Shown: piece after piece, positions 35,788-44,539 of the stretch
How the letters are laid out: each line of letters begins with the position of its first letter
Position numbering within the stretch: position 1 is the stretch's first letter
Source: Halocatena salina
Lineage (GTDB): Archaea > Halobacteriota > Halobacteria > Halobacteriales > Haloarculaceae
DNA length: 64,000 nucleotides
Direction of reading: 5' to 3'
Assembly: GCF_023115355.1 (NCBI RefSeq)
Contig: NZ_CP096019.1
Span: forward strand, 186,001 to 250,000
Made by a program: the position numbers and the translations under genes
Notes under the pieces: model-generated
Seen by the model: only the letters and a program-made list of their open reading frames with translations
Database searches by the model: none
What the model was told of the DNA's origin: nothing

Positions 35788-36569
35788 GTTGGCTGGTCGT
35801 CGCCAAGCGACGGCTACTCGATCCCTACCGGTCGCGGTATCTGTGGGTGGTGCTCGGCGTGACTGTACTGCTGTTCGGGGGCGGCGTCTACATGGTTACG
35901 AGGGCTGGCTTGGTCTCGATGCTTCTCGGTTTGGGTGCGTTGTTCGTCCCACTGCTGTCGATCGTTGGCAACTACCGGACGATCGCGGAACCACACCAAA
36001 CCGGGAGCCTCCGAGTGGTGCTTTCTTATCCACATTCGCGTCGGGATGTCGTGGTCGGTACGGTGGTCGGGCGGAGTCTCTTCACGGTGGGCGTCGTTTC
36101 GGTCGGCTATCTCGTTGCTGGTGCGGTCGCGTTGTTCACGCTTGACGCATACAGTGTCGTACTAACCCTTGTGGTGTGGTTCGCTGCCGTGCTGTTGGGT
36201 GTCAGTCTGACGGTGTTGGCCGTCGGCGTCTCCGCGGCGTCTCGAACCGTGAACCGCGCTGCGATCGCCTCGTTCACGTTCGTGTTGCTGTTTTTCGGTG
36301 GGTGGGATCTGCTTTTGCGTGGGATCCGCTACGTGCGCAACGGGTTTTCGATGCCCCAACCACCTCAACCGGCGTGGGTCGACGTGTTCGTGGCGCTGAA
36401 TCCCATGCGGGCGTTCAGTCACCTCGTCCAGCGTCTGCACCCGACGGAGACGCTGCTGTTTGAATCCGGCGTTCACACGACCGCGTGGTTCGGGATCCTC
36501 GTTCTCGTGTGCTGGGCGTTCGTGTCCGTGACGATCGGGGGCTGGCTGTTCGAACGGCGTGATTTATAA
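35784..36569 (+). CDS. ABC-2 type transporter permease
   Basis: This 261-residue membrane protein has about six hydrophobic helices. One cytoplasmic loop (NYRTIAEPHQTGSLRVVLSYPH SRRD region) has the conserved EPH-x-TGSL-R-x-LLS/YP signature of NosY/ABC-2 permeases. It is translated from an ATG overlapping the ATPase stop. The two genes probably make a homodimeric exporter. A loop following helix 5 (FSMPQPPQPAWVDVF) is proline-rich. Confidence 0.9.
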   Translation: MSWLVVAKRRLLDPYRSRYLWVVLGVTVLLFGGGVYMVTRAGLVSMLLGLGALFVPLLSIVGNYRTIAEPHQTGSLRVVLSYPHSRRDVVVGTVVGRSLFTVGVVSVGYLVAGAVALFTLDAYSVVLTLVVWFAAVLLGVSLTVLAVGVSAASRTVNRAAIASFTFVLLFFGGWDLLLRGIRYVRNGFSMPQPPQPAWVDVFVALNPMRAFSHLVQRLHPTETLLFESGVHTTAWFGILVLVCWAFVSVTIGGWLFERRDL

Positions 36570-36620
36570 CCGACCATCTCACAACGAAATCATCAAGGTG
36601 TGGTCCTGAGTACGAGCGGT

Positions 36621-37286
36621 GTGAGCTACGATACAGTGGTGTTCGACAGCGACGGCGTGTTGGTCGAACCCCCCACCCGTGAGACCCAATTGGGGGCCAC
36701 ACGGGCCGCATTCCGTGAGATGGGTGTCGAGGATGTCGATCATGAGCACCTCATGGACATCGTGAATGGTGTGACGAGTGATCGGTTGTCTGCACTTTGT
36801 GCCGGTTACGATCTGGAGCCAGCCGAGTTCTGGGCAGTTCGTGAGCGCCACGACGAACGCTCGCAGTTCGAGGCGTTCAGGGCAGGGGATCGAACGTGTT
36901 ACGACGATATCGATGTCGTCTTGGAACTCTCCCAGCGCTGTGGCGTGGTGAGCAACAACCACCACAGCACGATCGAGTTCGTGCTTTCGTTTTTCGGGTT
37001 GCAGTCGGCGTTCGACACGTACTACGGTCGGCCGAAAACGATCGAAAGCCTCGCGTTGAAGAAACCGAATCCGCACTACCTCGAACGCGCACTCGCAGAA
37101 CTGGAAGCCGAAAACGATTCGGCGCTGTACGTTGGTGATCGCGAGACGGACATCGTCGCCGCCGAGCGGGCGGGCATCGACTCGGCGTTCGTCCGCCGAT
37201 CCCACTGCCGCGGCGTTGAGCTTGCGGCCGCGCCGACGCACGAGATCGCGGATCTCTCCGAGATCGAACCGCTCATCAGCGGCTGA
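36621..37286 (+). CDS. HAD-superfamily phosphatase
   Basis: This protein of about 221 residues has HAD motif I VVFDSDGVLVEP, motif II in GVVSNNHHS, the lysine in KKPNPHYLERAL and motif IV YVGDRETDIVAAERAG. The motif layout is that of subfamily IA phosphatases. In-frame GTG codons occur at 36600 and 36621; the family starts with SYDTVVFDSDG, so the latter is favoured. A TATA-like GATTTATAACC (about 36560-36570) lies at the end of the ABC permease gene. The substrate is unknown. Confidence 0.85.
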   Translation: MSYDTVVFDSDGVLVEPPTRETQLGATRAAFREMGVEDVDHEHLMDIVNGVTSDRLSALCAGYDLEPAEFWAVRERHDERSQFEAFRAGDRTCYDDIDVVLELSQRCGVVSNNHHSTIEFVLSFFGLQSAFDTYYGRPKTIESLALKKPNPHYLERALAELEAENDSALYVGDRETDIVAAERAGIDSAFVRRSHCRGVELAAAPTHEIADLSEIEPLISG

Positions 37287-37370
37287 CCCGCCCGGACGAC
37301 ACCCCTGTTGATTCGTTCGCGGTGGGGCGTGGTCGCCGAGCGCGTCTGTTCGTCCGGCTACAACTGGGGG

Positions 37371-37613
37371 CTACGGTCCCAAGATCGAGCGGAACGTCCG
37401 ATACGCCTGCCCATCAACGTCAAGCAAGCGCTTTCGGACGAAGTGCCCTTTCGCACAGCGTTTGATCTCGACGCTGCCACCCTCCTCCTTGCTGATCCGG
37501 GTGTACACTGCTGCGTCACACCACGGCTTGATGCACGTCTCCCGAGCTGGTGGCTCGTCGTCGTTCTGGTCACAACCGATACTTTTCTCTACGTCGGTGT
37601 CGTTAGGATCCAT
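37371..37613 (-). CDS. Small zinc-binding protein
   Basis: This 80-residue hydrophilic protein has Cys27-x4-Cys32 (CIKPWC) and Cys53-x3-His57 (CAKGH), enough to form a small treble-clef or zinc-ribbon site. The acidic N-terminus (DPNDTDVEKSIGCDQNDD) is disordered. I recall similar single-domain zinc proteins in haloarchaea, with no function established. Its upstream region is full of short hairpins, described separately. Confidence 0.72.
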   Translation of the reverse strand: MDPNDTDVEKSIGCDQNDDEPPARETCIKPWCDAAVYTRISKEEGGSVEIKRCAKGHFVRKRLLDVDGQAYRTFRSILGP

Positions 37614-37700
37614 TGGTGTTCAATCCCTCGCGTTACGCGAGTCGTGCTGAACACCGCCGTTCGGGTGGTCCTAACACCCGGACACTTCGTGTGTCGAGCG
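37614..37700. other. Hairpin-rich leader upstream of the zinc-binding protein gene
   Basis: Several inverted repeats follow each other. One is GTGTTCA (37615-37621) with TGAACAC (37647-37653), enclosing the perfect hairpin CTCGCG-TTA-CGCGAG (37626-37640). The others are GGGTG and CACCC about 37661-37677, and GACAC with GTGTC about 37681-37693. They lie directly 5' of the minus-strand gene that starts at 37613, so they would be in its mRNA leader if a promoter lies further upstream. They may also be the end of a palindromic mobile element. Confidence 0.45.
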
Positions 37701-38057
37701 GCGTTCGTGCTTCTCATCGGAATGTGTAAGTAAAAAGCTATCGAACAGGATAGATAATTGTCAATATTAGTGATCGATCAATTCTTGTGAACTATCCGGG
37801 GCACTGTGAATGTGGTTTCGGTGGAAGAGGGGACAGTGAGAGATATGGATATACGATTTCGACAAGTTATTTTCGGCTATCGGTCCTATTTTATGAGTTT
37901 GTGTCCGTTCGTGACGTATGCCGGTTGCGAGGAGGCAGAGAATTCTCGGTATGAGTCATAGAAAGTACTATATGTCGCGCGATGGTTTGATGAATTAAGT
38001 TGTCATTCGTCAATGATCGCCACCACAGTATCCAGTCCGAGCGGAGGGGTGTGTTAG
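37701..38057. other. AT-rich non-coding region before the HEAT-protein operon
   Basis: About 350 bases have no credible gene, only a 22-codon frame near 37892. The sequence is richer in A and T than its surroundings and includes TATA-like runs (GATAGATAATTG near 37750; TCCTATTTTATG near 37883). A purine-rich GCGGAGGGG ribosome-binding-like stretch lies 10-18 bases before the ATG at 38058, unusual for this window because most genes look leaderless or overlap their neighbour. Confidence 0.5.
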
Positions 38058-38876
38058 ATGGCAGAATCAACTGATGTCGAGAGAGCAGTCAACTCTCTTG
38101 AGGATGGGACCGAGGAGGAGCAACTCAGAGCACTACGACTCCTCCTCGACCATGCAGAAGATCAGCCAAGCGATCTTGTCCCGCATCTAGATCTCATCTG
38201 TTCATTCGCCGAAGATGAGGATGAGAACGTCCAGTCTAATGTCGCAGGGATCCTTGCAACCGTTGCTGGTCACGATCCCAGTGCTGTCATACCCTATAGT
38301 TCCGTTGTGAGTACGCTGCTCACGAGCGATGATCCGCTCGTACTCGCGTTTGCTACTGCGGCGGCAAGACGAACCACCCCAGAATCGCCCGCCGCACTAT
38401 CTGAGGATGTCGATAGACTCATCGAACTATTGACTTACGAAGAAGACTGGGAGATCGATCAAGCACGGAATACGCGATTGAGAGCGGTTTCAGCACTCGG
38501 AGATCTTAGCGAAGCTGATCGTGATCTTGCTATTCGAATTGACGAACCACTCGCAGACAGACTCAATGACCCAGATCACAAGGTTCGAACCGCCACAGTA
38601 ATCACGCTTACTCAGATTGGACTGGCTCACCCAAGGGCCGTCTCAACGGCACTTGATCGCCTTCCAACCCAACTAGACGATCCCGAAACTCGTCGGCCCA
38701 CTATCAGCGCGTATATTCAGTTCCGCCATGAGCAACCGACCGCGATTGTTCGGCCAAGTGTAGTTGCCTCAGCACTCAGAGAAGCTGCCGAACAAGCTGA
38801 TCTGGATGATGGAGAACTACAGGCAGTGAGAGAAGCGTGCCAATATATTGAAGAAAAGCTAGTAGACGGAAACTAA
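38058..38876 (+). CDS. HEAT-repeat-like alpha-solenoid protein
   Basis: This soluble, acidic protein of 272 residues consists of paired amphipathic helices of HEAT type, for example DENVQSNVAGILATVAGHDP, then RAVSALGDLSEADRDLAIRID and DHKVRTATVITLTQIGLAHPRAV. HEAT proteins act as binding scaffolds. No catalytic motif is seen. It is three bases upstream of the zinc-ribbon gene and preceded by a GGAGGGG motif. The pair appears to be an accessory unit; a partner-binding role for the HEAT part is inference. Confidence 0.8.
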   Translation: MAESTDVERAVNSLEDGTEEEQLRALRLLLDHAEDQPSDLVPHLDLICSFAEDEDENVQSNVAGILATVAGHDPSAVIPYSSVVSTLLTSDDPLVLAFATAAARRTTPESPAALSEDVDRLIELLTYEEDWEIDQARNTRLRAVSALGDLSEADRDLAIRIDEPLADRLNDPDHKVRTATVITLTQIGLAHPRAVSTALDRLPTQLDDPETRRPTISAYIQFRHEQPTAIVRPSVVASALREAAEQADLDDGELQAVREACQYIEEKLVDGN

Positions 38877-38879
38877 GCC

Positions 38880-40370
38880 ATGGCTGACTCACTTGATACA
38901 TGCTCGAATTGTGGAGATGATGTAAGTCATGTTAGAGTAGAAGAGAGCAAGAATAATGTAACATTGCAGGTTGATAGCAGCAGACAAAATACTATCGAAT
39001 CTATTTCAAAAAGCTCAGTCCAAGGTGGGGCCAGTGTCTCTTTTACCGGGCCAAAGCTGTCTGGGAAAGCAGGAAGTTCCAGTGAACTGAAAGGTGCTAT
39101 AAATGAAACTGATAGTGTTTCAGTAAATATTCCGATTGAGTCGGGCCCTACTATTACTTGGATTGAAAATCCAGATCCTGAACAGGATGATGTTGTTTCT
39201 GGCTGTTTGACTGAGGGATGCGACAATAATATAGCCGATAAAATAAACAGAGGGATTGAAAACATAGAGGAATTATCAAAGCAAATAGATGTAGATAATA
39301 GTCTTGAGGAAGAAGATATAGCTGAAATGTTGGATGAGAAGAGCACATTTGATTTTTCTAATAATTCTATTGATGAAATTGGTTCAATGACTGAATCTAA
39401 AAGCAAGAGTACCATTAGCCGCTATGCAGGCAAAGCGAAGAGCGGCATCGGTACCGCCGTGAGCAAGGCTCGAAGCGGTGCGAGCAGCGCTGCAACCAAG
39501 GTGGGAAGCGGCGTCAGCAGCGCCGTCGGCGCGATCAAACAGCGGGTTGGAAGCGACGGTCAGGACCCCACTCAGAACGGTGCCGTCGCCCCCGCTGGTG
39601 GGTCCTCGACGGAACAGGAGATGCCTTCACCAGAGGAGTCCCACGCCGAAGAGGCACGTCTCCACGTTTCGCCCACGGAGGAAACCGAGGTTGACACGTC
39701 GTTCTCCAACGGGGCTGTCGATCTCGCCTTCACAGACGGGGAGACCACGGTCCCGGGCACGAGGGTCCACGTGTCGCTCGACAATGATATCCCCGACGTT
39801 TCTCCCGGTGAGGACGGCTCCGTCACGGTGGGGCTCGGCAGCGATGCGGGCACCACCATGGCGGTCTCTCCCGCTGAGAACGACGAGGTCGATCGATCCT
39901 TCGGGAATGGTGACATCCAACTCTCGCTCAACGACGGGAACGTCCGTGTCGCTCCCGGTGACAACGAGATCCAGATGGAGACCGGCGACAACGGTGACGT
40001 CCAGTTTGCCGTCGGTGACGCCCCACTCACGGGCGAACCGAGCAACGATCTAGCAACGGAGCGGGACCCTGAAGCCGTCCAGAATACCACGCCACCGTCC
40101 ACATCCAACGCCCCCCGAACCGAGCAGCAGGGACAGTCTTCGGTGCGAGACGACGCAATCGCGGTGACGGAAGCGACGACCAACGGCCACGAGCCGACCC
40201 GGGCTGCAAACGATAAGTGGCTTGGGCCTAATCCTCCCGAAAATCGCCCCGACTGGATGGAACAAACCGAAGAGCAGGCTTCCGATGAGCGCCAAAACGG
40301 CTACGATCGGAACAATGATGAACGCGATGAGGATCCATCCCCCAACGGCGGCCACCCTGACTTCGAGTGA
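38880..40370 (+). CDS. Mixed-composition protein: N-terminal zinc ribbon, AT-rich half, acidic repeat half
   Basis: This protein of 496 residues starts with a single Cys pair, CSNCGDD (Cys8/Cys11), and a second pair lies at CLTEGC (about residue 109). Residues 1-180 are encoded by A/T-rich codons (AAT, ATA, AGT), while residues 185-496 use G/C-rich codons. Residues 185-225 are a Gly/Ser/Ala/Lys-rich segment (AGKAKSGIGTAVSKARSGAS). Residues 265-385 hold two or three copies of a D-x-S-F-x-N-G-x-x-x-L pattern with acidic, Gly-rich strands (VDTSFSNGAVDLAFTDGE; VDRSFGNGDIQLSLNDGN). The tail is disordered. No enzyme motif or signal peptide was found. Confidence 0.75.
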   Translation: MADSLDTCSNCGDDVSHVRVEESKNNVTLQVDSSRQNTIESISKSSVQGGASVSFTGPKLSGKAGSSSELKGAINETDSVSVNIPIESGPTITWIENPDPEQDDVVSGCLTEGCDNNIADKINRGIENIEELSKQIDVDNSLEEEDIAEMLDEKSTFDFSNNSIDEIGSMTESKSKSTISRYAGKAKSGIGTAVSKARSGASSAATKVGSGVSSAVGAIKQRVGSDGQDPTQNGAVAPAGGSSTEQEMPSPEESHAEEARLHVSPTEETEVDTSFSNGAVDLAFTDGETTVPGTRVHVSLDNDIPDVSPGEDGSVTVGLGSDAGTTMAVSPAENDEVDRSFGNGDIQLSLNDGNVRVAPGDNEIQMETGDNGDVQFAVGDAPLTGEPSNDLATERDPEAVQNTTPPSTSNAPRTEQQGQSSVRDDAIAVTEATTNGHEPTRAANDKWLGPNPPENRPDWMEQTEEQASDERQNGYDRNNDERDEDPSPNGGHPDFE

Positions 40371-40415
40371 TGGCTCGGTACAGTGAACCGTGAAGGCTGA
40401 TCCGAGCCGCTCAGG

Positions 40416-40835
40416 CTACTCACTTGATGGTTCATCCGGTTCGGTGTGCGCTCGGTTGCTCCACTCCTGTTTCTGTGCCCGTTCGGCGACGTGGCGTTTC
40501 CCGCCTGCAATGCGTCGATGCGCAGTGTTCTCGAAGGCGGTGATCTCGCCCAAAAACCCGTCCCGAAACTCCTCGATGACCTCGTAGCTCCAGCGGTCGT
40601 GTCCGTCGACACCCCGGGGAAGCTGTTCGTCCCGCAGCGCGTCGGCCAACTCCGTCCAGCCAGCGTCCCGAAGCAGCGTCTCTGCCCGCGCGAAATGATC
40701 CATTCCGTGACCGATGTCGTGGTGGAACTCGATGAGGGCCCCATGGGCGCGGTGGACCCACTCTGCCCCGAGTTCGATCTCGTGAAGCGCCCTGCGTTCG
40801 GTGTCGCTCAACTCGTTCGACTCGCGTTCCTCCAT
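40416..40835 (-). CDS. Conserved haloarchaeal hypothetical protein
   Basis: This 139-residue acidic protein is mostly helical, with conserved-looking LHEIELGAEWVHRAHGALIEFHH and MDHFARAETLL. Similar sequences are widespread in haloarchaea, as far as I recall. The His-rich helix (HRAHGALIEFHHDIGHGMDH) could bind a metal but no pattern proves this. It is transcribed in the same direction as the FAU-1 gene, which is upstream with a 49-base gap. Confidence 0.75.
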   Translation of the reverse strand: MEERESNELSDTERRALHEIELGAEWVHRAHGALIEFHHDIGHGMDHFARAETLLRDAGWTELADALRDEQLPRGVDGHDRWSYEVIEEFRDGFLGEITAFENTAHRRIAGGKRHVAERAQKQEWSNRAHTEPDEPSSE

Positions 40836-40884
40836 GAGGTGTGATAGCGCCTCACTACGAATATACCTGTCCTCGGTTCACAGG

Positions 40885-42264
40885 TCACTCCGAGAGCGCC
40901 CGCTGGATCGAGGTCGCTACGGTTCGGGCACGCTCTGCGAGCACGTCGGGAACGTCTCCCCGATCACAGGCCGCGTCGAGTTCGTCGTCGTCGACGCGTT
41001 CGACGGTGCCATCAGCGTGTTTGACGACATCTACATGGAGGTCGACGTAGCGTGCCGATTCGGGGAACAGTTCCACGGGCGTACAGACGTTGACGTACGT
41101 GCCTCGTCGCTTGTCCTCCGCGCTGCGGTAGACGGTTGGATACCACCAGCGCCCCTCCGTGAGTTTCGTGACGGCGGTGTCACCCGCCCGTCGTTCGATG
41201 CCGAGTGCGTCGTACGTGCCACCGGGAGACATCCGTCGCTCGATCGTGATCGTCTCGTCGGTGTGATCCGTGACCTTCCCCGGACCAAGATCGAAACACC
41301 GGCCATCGGGCTTGCCGTGACGAAGCGCGATCCGATCACCGACGTGGGGACCGAACTGACGGATTGTCACATCGAACGGAAACGAGCCAGTCGGTTCACA
41401 GACCGCTTCGGTGAAGTCGACGGCCGCACTGGCGGCGTTAGCGCCGGCTTTGATTCGGTGGTGGCCGTCCATCGTAGACGTCACCGATCGACGATGTTCA
41501 TCGAGGGCAAAACGGGTTTCCCGTCCGAACCACACCCATGCCGTCGACCGCGGCGTGACCCTTCGTCGTGGATCACCCACAGCGTCTTCGAGCGCGTGAT
41601 CGATGCGAGCGGCCCGCTCATTGAGGGCTTCAAGCGCCTCTGTTAGCGCGTCGAAGCTTGAATCACTCGCGCGGTCGCTCCACCGAACTGTCCACCCCTC
41701 ACGTGGCTCCGTCGAGAGCAGCTCTGTGATGTCGATCGTGTTCGAAGCAGACGTGGTTTCACCGCGGACGAGACGAGCGAACCCGTTCGACACGGCGGTA
41801 TCACACCGGAGTATGGGTCGGTCGTCAGTCCACGGCGGAACGGCTGTCGCCACCTGTACGCGGAGCTGATCACCGCGCTCGACGTGGTCGTTCGTGTTGG
41901 TAAACGGCAGGTACCCCTCACTCGCGCCGAGATCCACGACTGCGCCGTTGGTGGTGGTGTCTATCACGCGACCGTCGAACACCGCTTCCGGGGGAACGGG
42001 GTCGCTCCACGACAACGCATCGATTCCCCTATCGGCGATGGCGTTCGTGACGTCCTGTCCGGATGCGTCCGCAGTGCTGTCGACGCCCACACCCAGCCGG
42101 TCGTCGGTCGTCTCGATCGTGACGGTTGCTGGCGTGTCAGCAAACGATGCCGGAAAGCGCGCTTCGATCGGCTCGGAGGGCTGTACGATCTCGTACTCCT
42201 CCATCTCCGAGAGCAGCCGTGTCAACGCCGTCGCGTAGATCCCTCGGACACGAACGGTAGTCAT
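40885..42264 (-). CDS. RNA-binding protein of the FAU-1 family
   Basis: FAU-1 proteins bind AU-rich RNA and have RNase E/G-like and DUF402 domains. The 459-residue chain has an S1-like strand order near residues 95-140 (VFDGRVIDTTTNGAVVDLGAS), an RNase G-like centre and a C-terminal DUF402 region (FDLGPGKVTDHTDETITIERR, then RWWYPTVYRSAED). The start overlaps the stop of the upstream DUF7532-like gene by four bases. A role in RNA processing, such as 5S rRNA maturation, has been proposed in Thermococcales. Confidence 0.85.
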   Translation of the reverse strand: MTTVRVRGIYATALTRLLSEMEEYEIVQPSEPIEARFPASFADTPATVTIETTDDRLGVGVDSTADASGQDVTNAIADRGIDALSWSDPVPPEAVFDGRVIDTTTNGAVVDLGASEGYLPFTNTNDHVERGDQLRVQVATAVPPWTDDRPILRCDTAVSNGFARLVRGETTSASNTIDITELLSTEPREGWTVRWSDRASDSSFDALTEALEALNERAARIDHALEDAVGDPRRRVTPRSTAWVWFGRETRFALDEHRRSVTSTMDGHHRIKAGANAASAAVDFTEAVCEPTGSFPFDVTIRQFGPHVGDRIALRHGKPDGRCFDLGPGKVTDHTDETITIERRMSPGGTYDALGIERRAGDTAVTKLTEGRWWYPTVYRSAEDKRRGTYVNVCTPVELFPESARYVDLHVDVVKHADGTVERVDDDELDAACDRGDVPDVLAERARTVATSIQRALSE

Positions 42265-42632
42265 AGTTGCTCGGAGTCGTCGACGAACCGAACGCGGTCG
42301 TGTACCGTTGGACCAAGCGTGAGCTCGACCGAACCGTCATCGAGCACGCGGCCGCCTTCGATCGGCACGCCCCAGTTCTCGAACCGGAGATACCCACGGA
42401 TGTCGGCCGCGTGGGTGTAGCAGTCGACGTATTCGACCGTGTGCTCCTGGATGCCTCCGCTGCTGTGGGCGCGATCCATCTCCGAGTACACGGTATCCGT
42501 ATCGAAAAACGCCGTTATCTCCGCTGCCGTCTCGCGCGTGGCGGTGACGACGTGTTCCGATGCTTCTTGGATCTCGTCCATCGACAACCCCACCGCGCGG
42601 AGCGCGGCTTGCGTTCGTTGGTCGAAGTGCAT
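42261..42632 (-). CDS. Small haloarchaeal protein (DUF7532-like)
   Basis: This 123-residue soluble protein (MHFDQRTQAALRAVGLSMDE at the start, ENWGVPIEGGRVLDDGSVEL near the end) is co-transcribed with the FAU-1 gene through a four-base overlap. The order next to FAU-1 suggests a DUF7532-type protein. The start at 42632 is the only convincing Met; the longer frame to 43181 is antisense to riboflavin synthase. Function unknown; RNA metabolism is a context-based guess. Confidence 0.72.
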   Translation of the reverse strand: MHFDQRTQAALRAVGLSMDEIQEASEHVVTATRETAAEITAFFDTDTVYSEMDRAHSSGGIQEHTVEYVDCYTHAADIRGYLRFENWGVPIEGGRVLDDGSVELTLGPTVHDRVRFVDDSEQL

Positions 42633-42738
42633 ACCGTCTCTGACACCGCCGACACCGAAAAGACCGCGATCCGAAGCGAACCGGATCGATACCGAAGAGA
42701 ACGGAACGCTTTCGTAGGACAGACAGGTAAAACGGCGT

Positions 42739-43395
42739 ATGTTCACAGGGATCGTCGAGGAAACGGGGACCGTCGTCGAGGTCGATGCCACTGATGAGGG
42801 TCGTCGGCTTCGCGTCGAAGGGTCGTTCGCTGAGGAACTCACAGCTGGCCAGAGCATCGCAATCAACGGCTGCTGTCTCACGGTCGAAGACCACGACGCC
42901 GACAGTTTCGAGCTGTTTCTCTCCGCAGAGACGATCGAACGAACGTATTTCGACCAGATCGATCGTGGCGATCGCGTGAACCTCGAACGCGCGCTTGCTG
43001 CTAACGATCGGTTCGACGGCCACATCGTGCAAGGGCACGTCGATGCCACAGCGACGGTCACAGCCATCGAATCCGTCGGCGACGACTGGACGTTCGAGTT
43101 CTCGATTCCCGACAGTCTCGAGCAGTACGTCGTCGAAAAGGGATCGGTCGCTATCGACGGGATCTCGCTCACAGTGGCCACTCACGAGTCGGACGGCGAA
43201 GACACCGACGCGACGTTCACCACGGCGATCATCCCGACGACGTATGAACTAACAACGCTCTCTGAGAAGGTGGTGGGCGATCCGGTCCACATCGAAGTCG
43301 ACGTACTCGCCAAATACACCGAGCGACTGTTGGCTCACGACAACGCCGAGCCGACGGCCGGCGAGCGGACCGAGCACAGCCCCATTCCCCACTGA
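42739..43395 (+). CDS. ribE: Riboflavin synthase, alpha chain
   Basis: This enzyme makes riboflavin from two molecules of 6,7-dimethyl-8-ribityllumazine. The 218-residue protein has the opening MFTGIVEETG, two lumazine-binding domains with GCCLTV (the usual G-x-C-L-T-V) and a matching SIDGISLTV-type motif in the second half (GSVAIDGISLTVA), and GHVDATATV between them. It is the bacterial-type enzyme, common in haloarchaea in place of the archaeal RibC. It is divergent from the FAU-1 operon. Confidence 0.95.
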   Translation: MFTGIVEETGTVVEVDATDEGRRLRVEGSFAEELTAGQSIAINGCCLTVEDHDADSFELFLSAETIERTYFDQIDRGDRVNLERALAANDRFDGHIVQGHVDATATVTAIESVGDDWTFEFSIPDSLEQYVVEKGSVAIDGISLTVATHESDGEDTDATFTTAIIPTTYELTTLSEKVVGDPVHIEVDVLAKYTERLLAHDNAEPTAGERTEHSPIPH

Positions 43396-43402
43396 GATCG
43401 CT

Positions 43403-44437
43403 CTACTCGTCGAACTCCGTCCGATCGACGGTGAGGGACGATCCGTCCTCCATCGATTCGTCTGTGAGTGTCACGTACAGCCGTCGATACCGATCGATCT
43501 TTCGAAACAGGAGATAGCCGAACAGTCCCAAAAAGACGAGTACGAACCCAAAAAACGGGACGAGTGTCGGCACGGTCGGGAACACAGTGGAGACTGTCCC
43601 GACGAACAGCCCCGAAAGCGTGTTATAGGTGGCGTGAATGAACACCGCGATGAGCAGTCCTTTCATCACGATGGGACCTGCGTCGTTCGGATTGAATTTC
43701 GCTAAACCCAGATAGTAACCGGAGAACGCCGAGTAAATGACGTGTCCCGGTCCGGCGAGCGCTCGCGTTGCGGTGATATCTGATCCGGCAGTAACGGTTT
43801 GGAGCACCGTATTCCCCGGAATACGAACGAAGTCAACGCCGATGTAGAGAGCGTTTTCGATGGTCGCAAATCCAAGACCTGCCACGGCACCGTAGACGGC
43901 ACCATCGATGACCGCGTTGAAACTCGGCTGCCGGTAGGCAAATAGCCACACGGAACAGAGTTTGACGAACTCCTCGACCGGACCGACGATCAGAAAGTAC
44001 ATGACGATCGTTCCGATCGGTCCGCCCAGAACAGCCGAAAACGGTGCTTCGACGAGACCAGCCAGCCCCGAAAACAACATGCCGAGAACGAACGTCGATG
44101 CGACGAGATCGATCGGTTCCGACGCTGTAACGTCCGATACGTACACATAAACCACGATTGCCAGTGCTGGCAGCGCAGAGAGTATTGTCAACACACCGAT
44201 GACGGGCACTGATCTCGTCCGCAGATCTTTGAACGAGACGTACAGTATCGCGATCGTGAACAACAGCGCGATGAGTACCGTGCCCCACCGTACACCGACG
44301 ATCCCCCACGTATACAGCTTGCTCGCCAATCGATCGAGCGCCGTCCGAGGCTCCCACGTCGACACGTCGTACAGATCGCGTGACTGGTTAGCCAACCGCT
44401 CTAATGGATCCCGATCCACCATATCATCCCATCCCAC
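43403..44437 (-). CDS. PrsW-family intramembrane metalloprotease
   Basis: This multi-spanning protein of 344 residues has about eight helices. Conserved PrsW motifs are seen: VEEFVKL (Glu-Glu-x3-Lys), GFATIENALY (E-x3-Y-type) and a His in FIHATYNTLSG. PrsW cleaves membrane proteins, such as anti-sigma factors in Bacillus; the archaeal targets are unknown. It is convergent with ribE. The N-terminal cytoplasmic part (DPLERLANQSRDLYDVSTW) is hydrophilic. Confidence 0.88.
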   Translation of the reverse strand: MGWDDMVDRDPLERLANQSRDLYDVSTWEPRTALDRLASKLYTWGIVGVRWGTVLIALLFTIAILYVSFKDLRTRSVPVIGVLTILSALPALAIVVYVYVSDVTASEPIDLVASTFVLGMLFSGLAGLVEAPFSAVLGGPIGTIVMYFLIVGPVEEFVKLCSVWLFAYRQPSFNAVIDGAVYGAVAGLGFATIENALYIGVDFVRIPGNTVLQTVTAGSDITATRALAGPGHVIYSAFSGYYLGLAKFNPNDAGPIVMKGLLIAVFIHATYNTLSGLFVGTVSTVFPTVPTLVPFFGFVLVFLGLFGYLLFRKIDRYRRLYVTLTDESMEDGSSLTVDRTEFDE

Positions 44438-44506
44438 GGGGGAATATAAGCTGCTTTGTTACCTAGCGACGGGAACGCGTGTCAACGATACGTAACTCGT
44501 CGATAC

Positions 44507-44514
44507 GTTTATTG
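44507..44514 (+). promoter_or_regulatory. TATA box for the zinc-finger gene at 44540
   Basis: GTTTATTG is centred about 30 bases before the ATG at 44540, consistent with leaderless transcription. The sequence between contains ATG codons in other frames, which supports starting at 44540. Confidence 0.5.
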
Positions 44515-44539
44515 TTATGAGATACCATGGCAATCACGT

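Noticed and set aside
37308-37733. 141-codon plus-strand reading frame
   Set aside because: It is antisense to the zinc-binding gene and runs through the hairpin block, with no family signal.
37892-37960. 22-codon frame in the AT-rich region before the HEAT operon
   Set aside because: It is too short, lacks a promoter at the right distance and shows no similarity.
42633-43181. 5' extension of the DUF7532-like frame on the minus strand
   Set aside because: It is antisense to ribE; the ATG at 42632 is the likely start.
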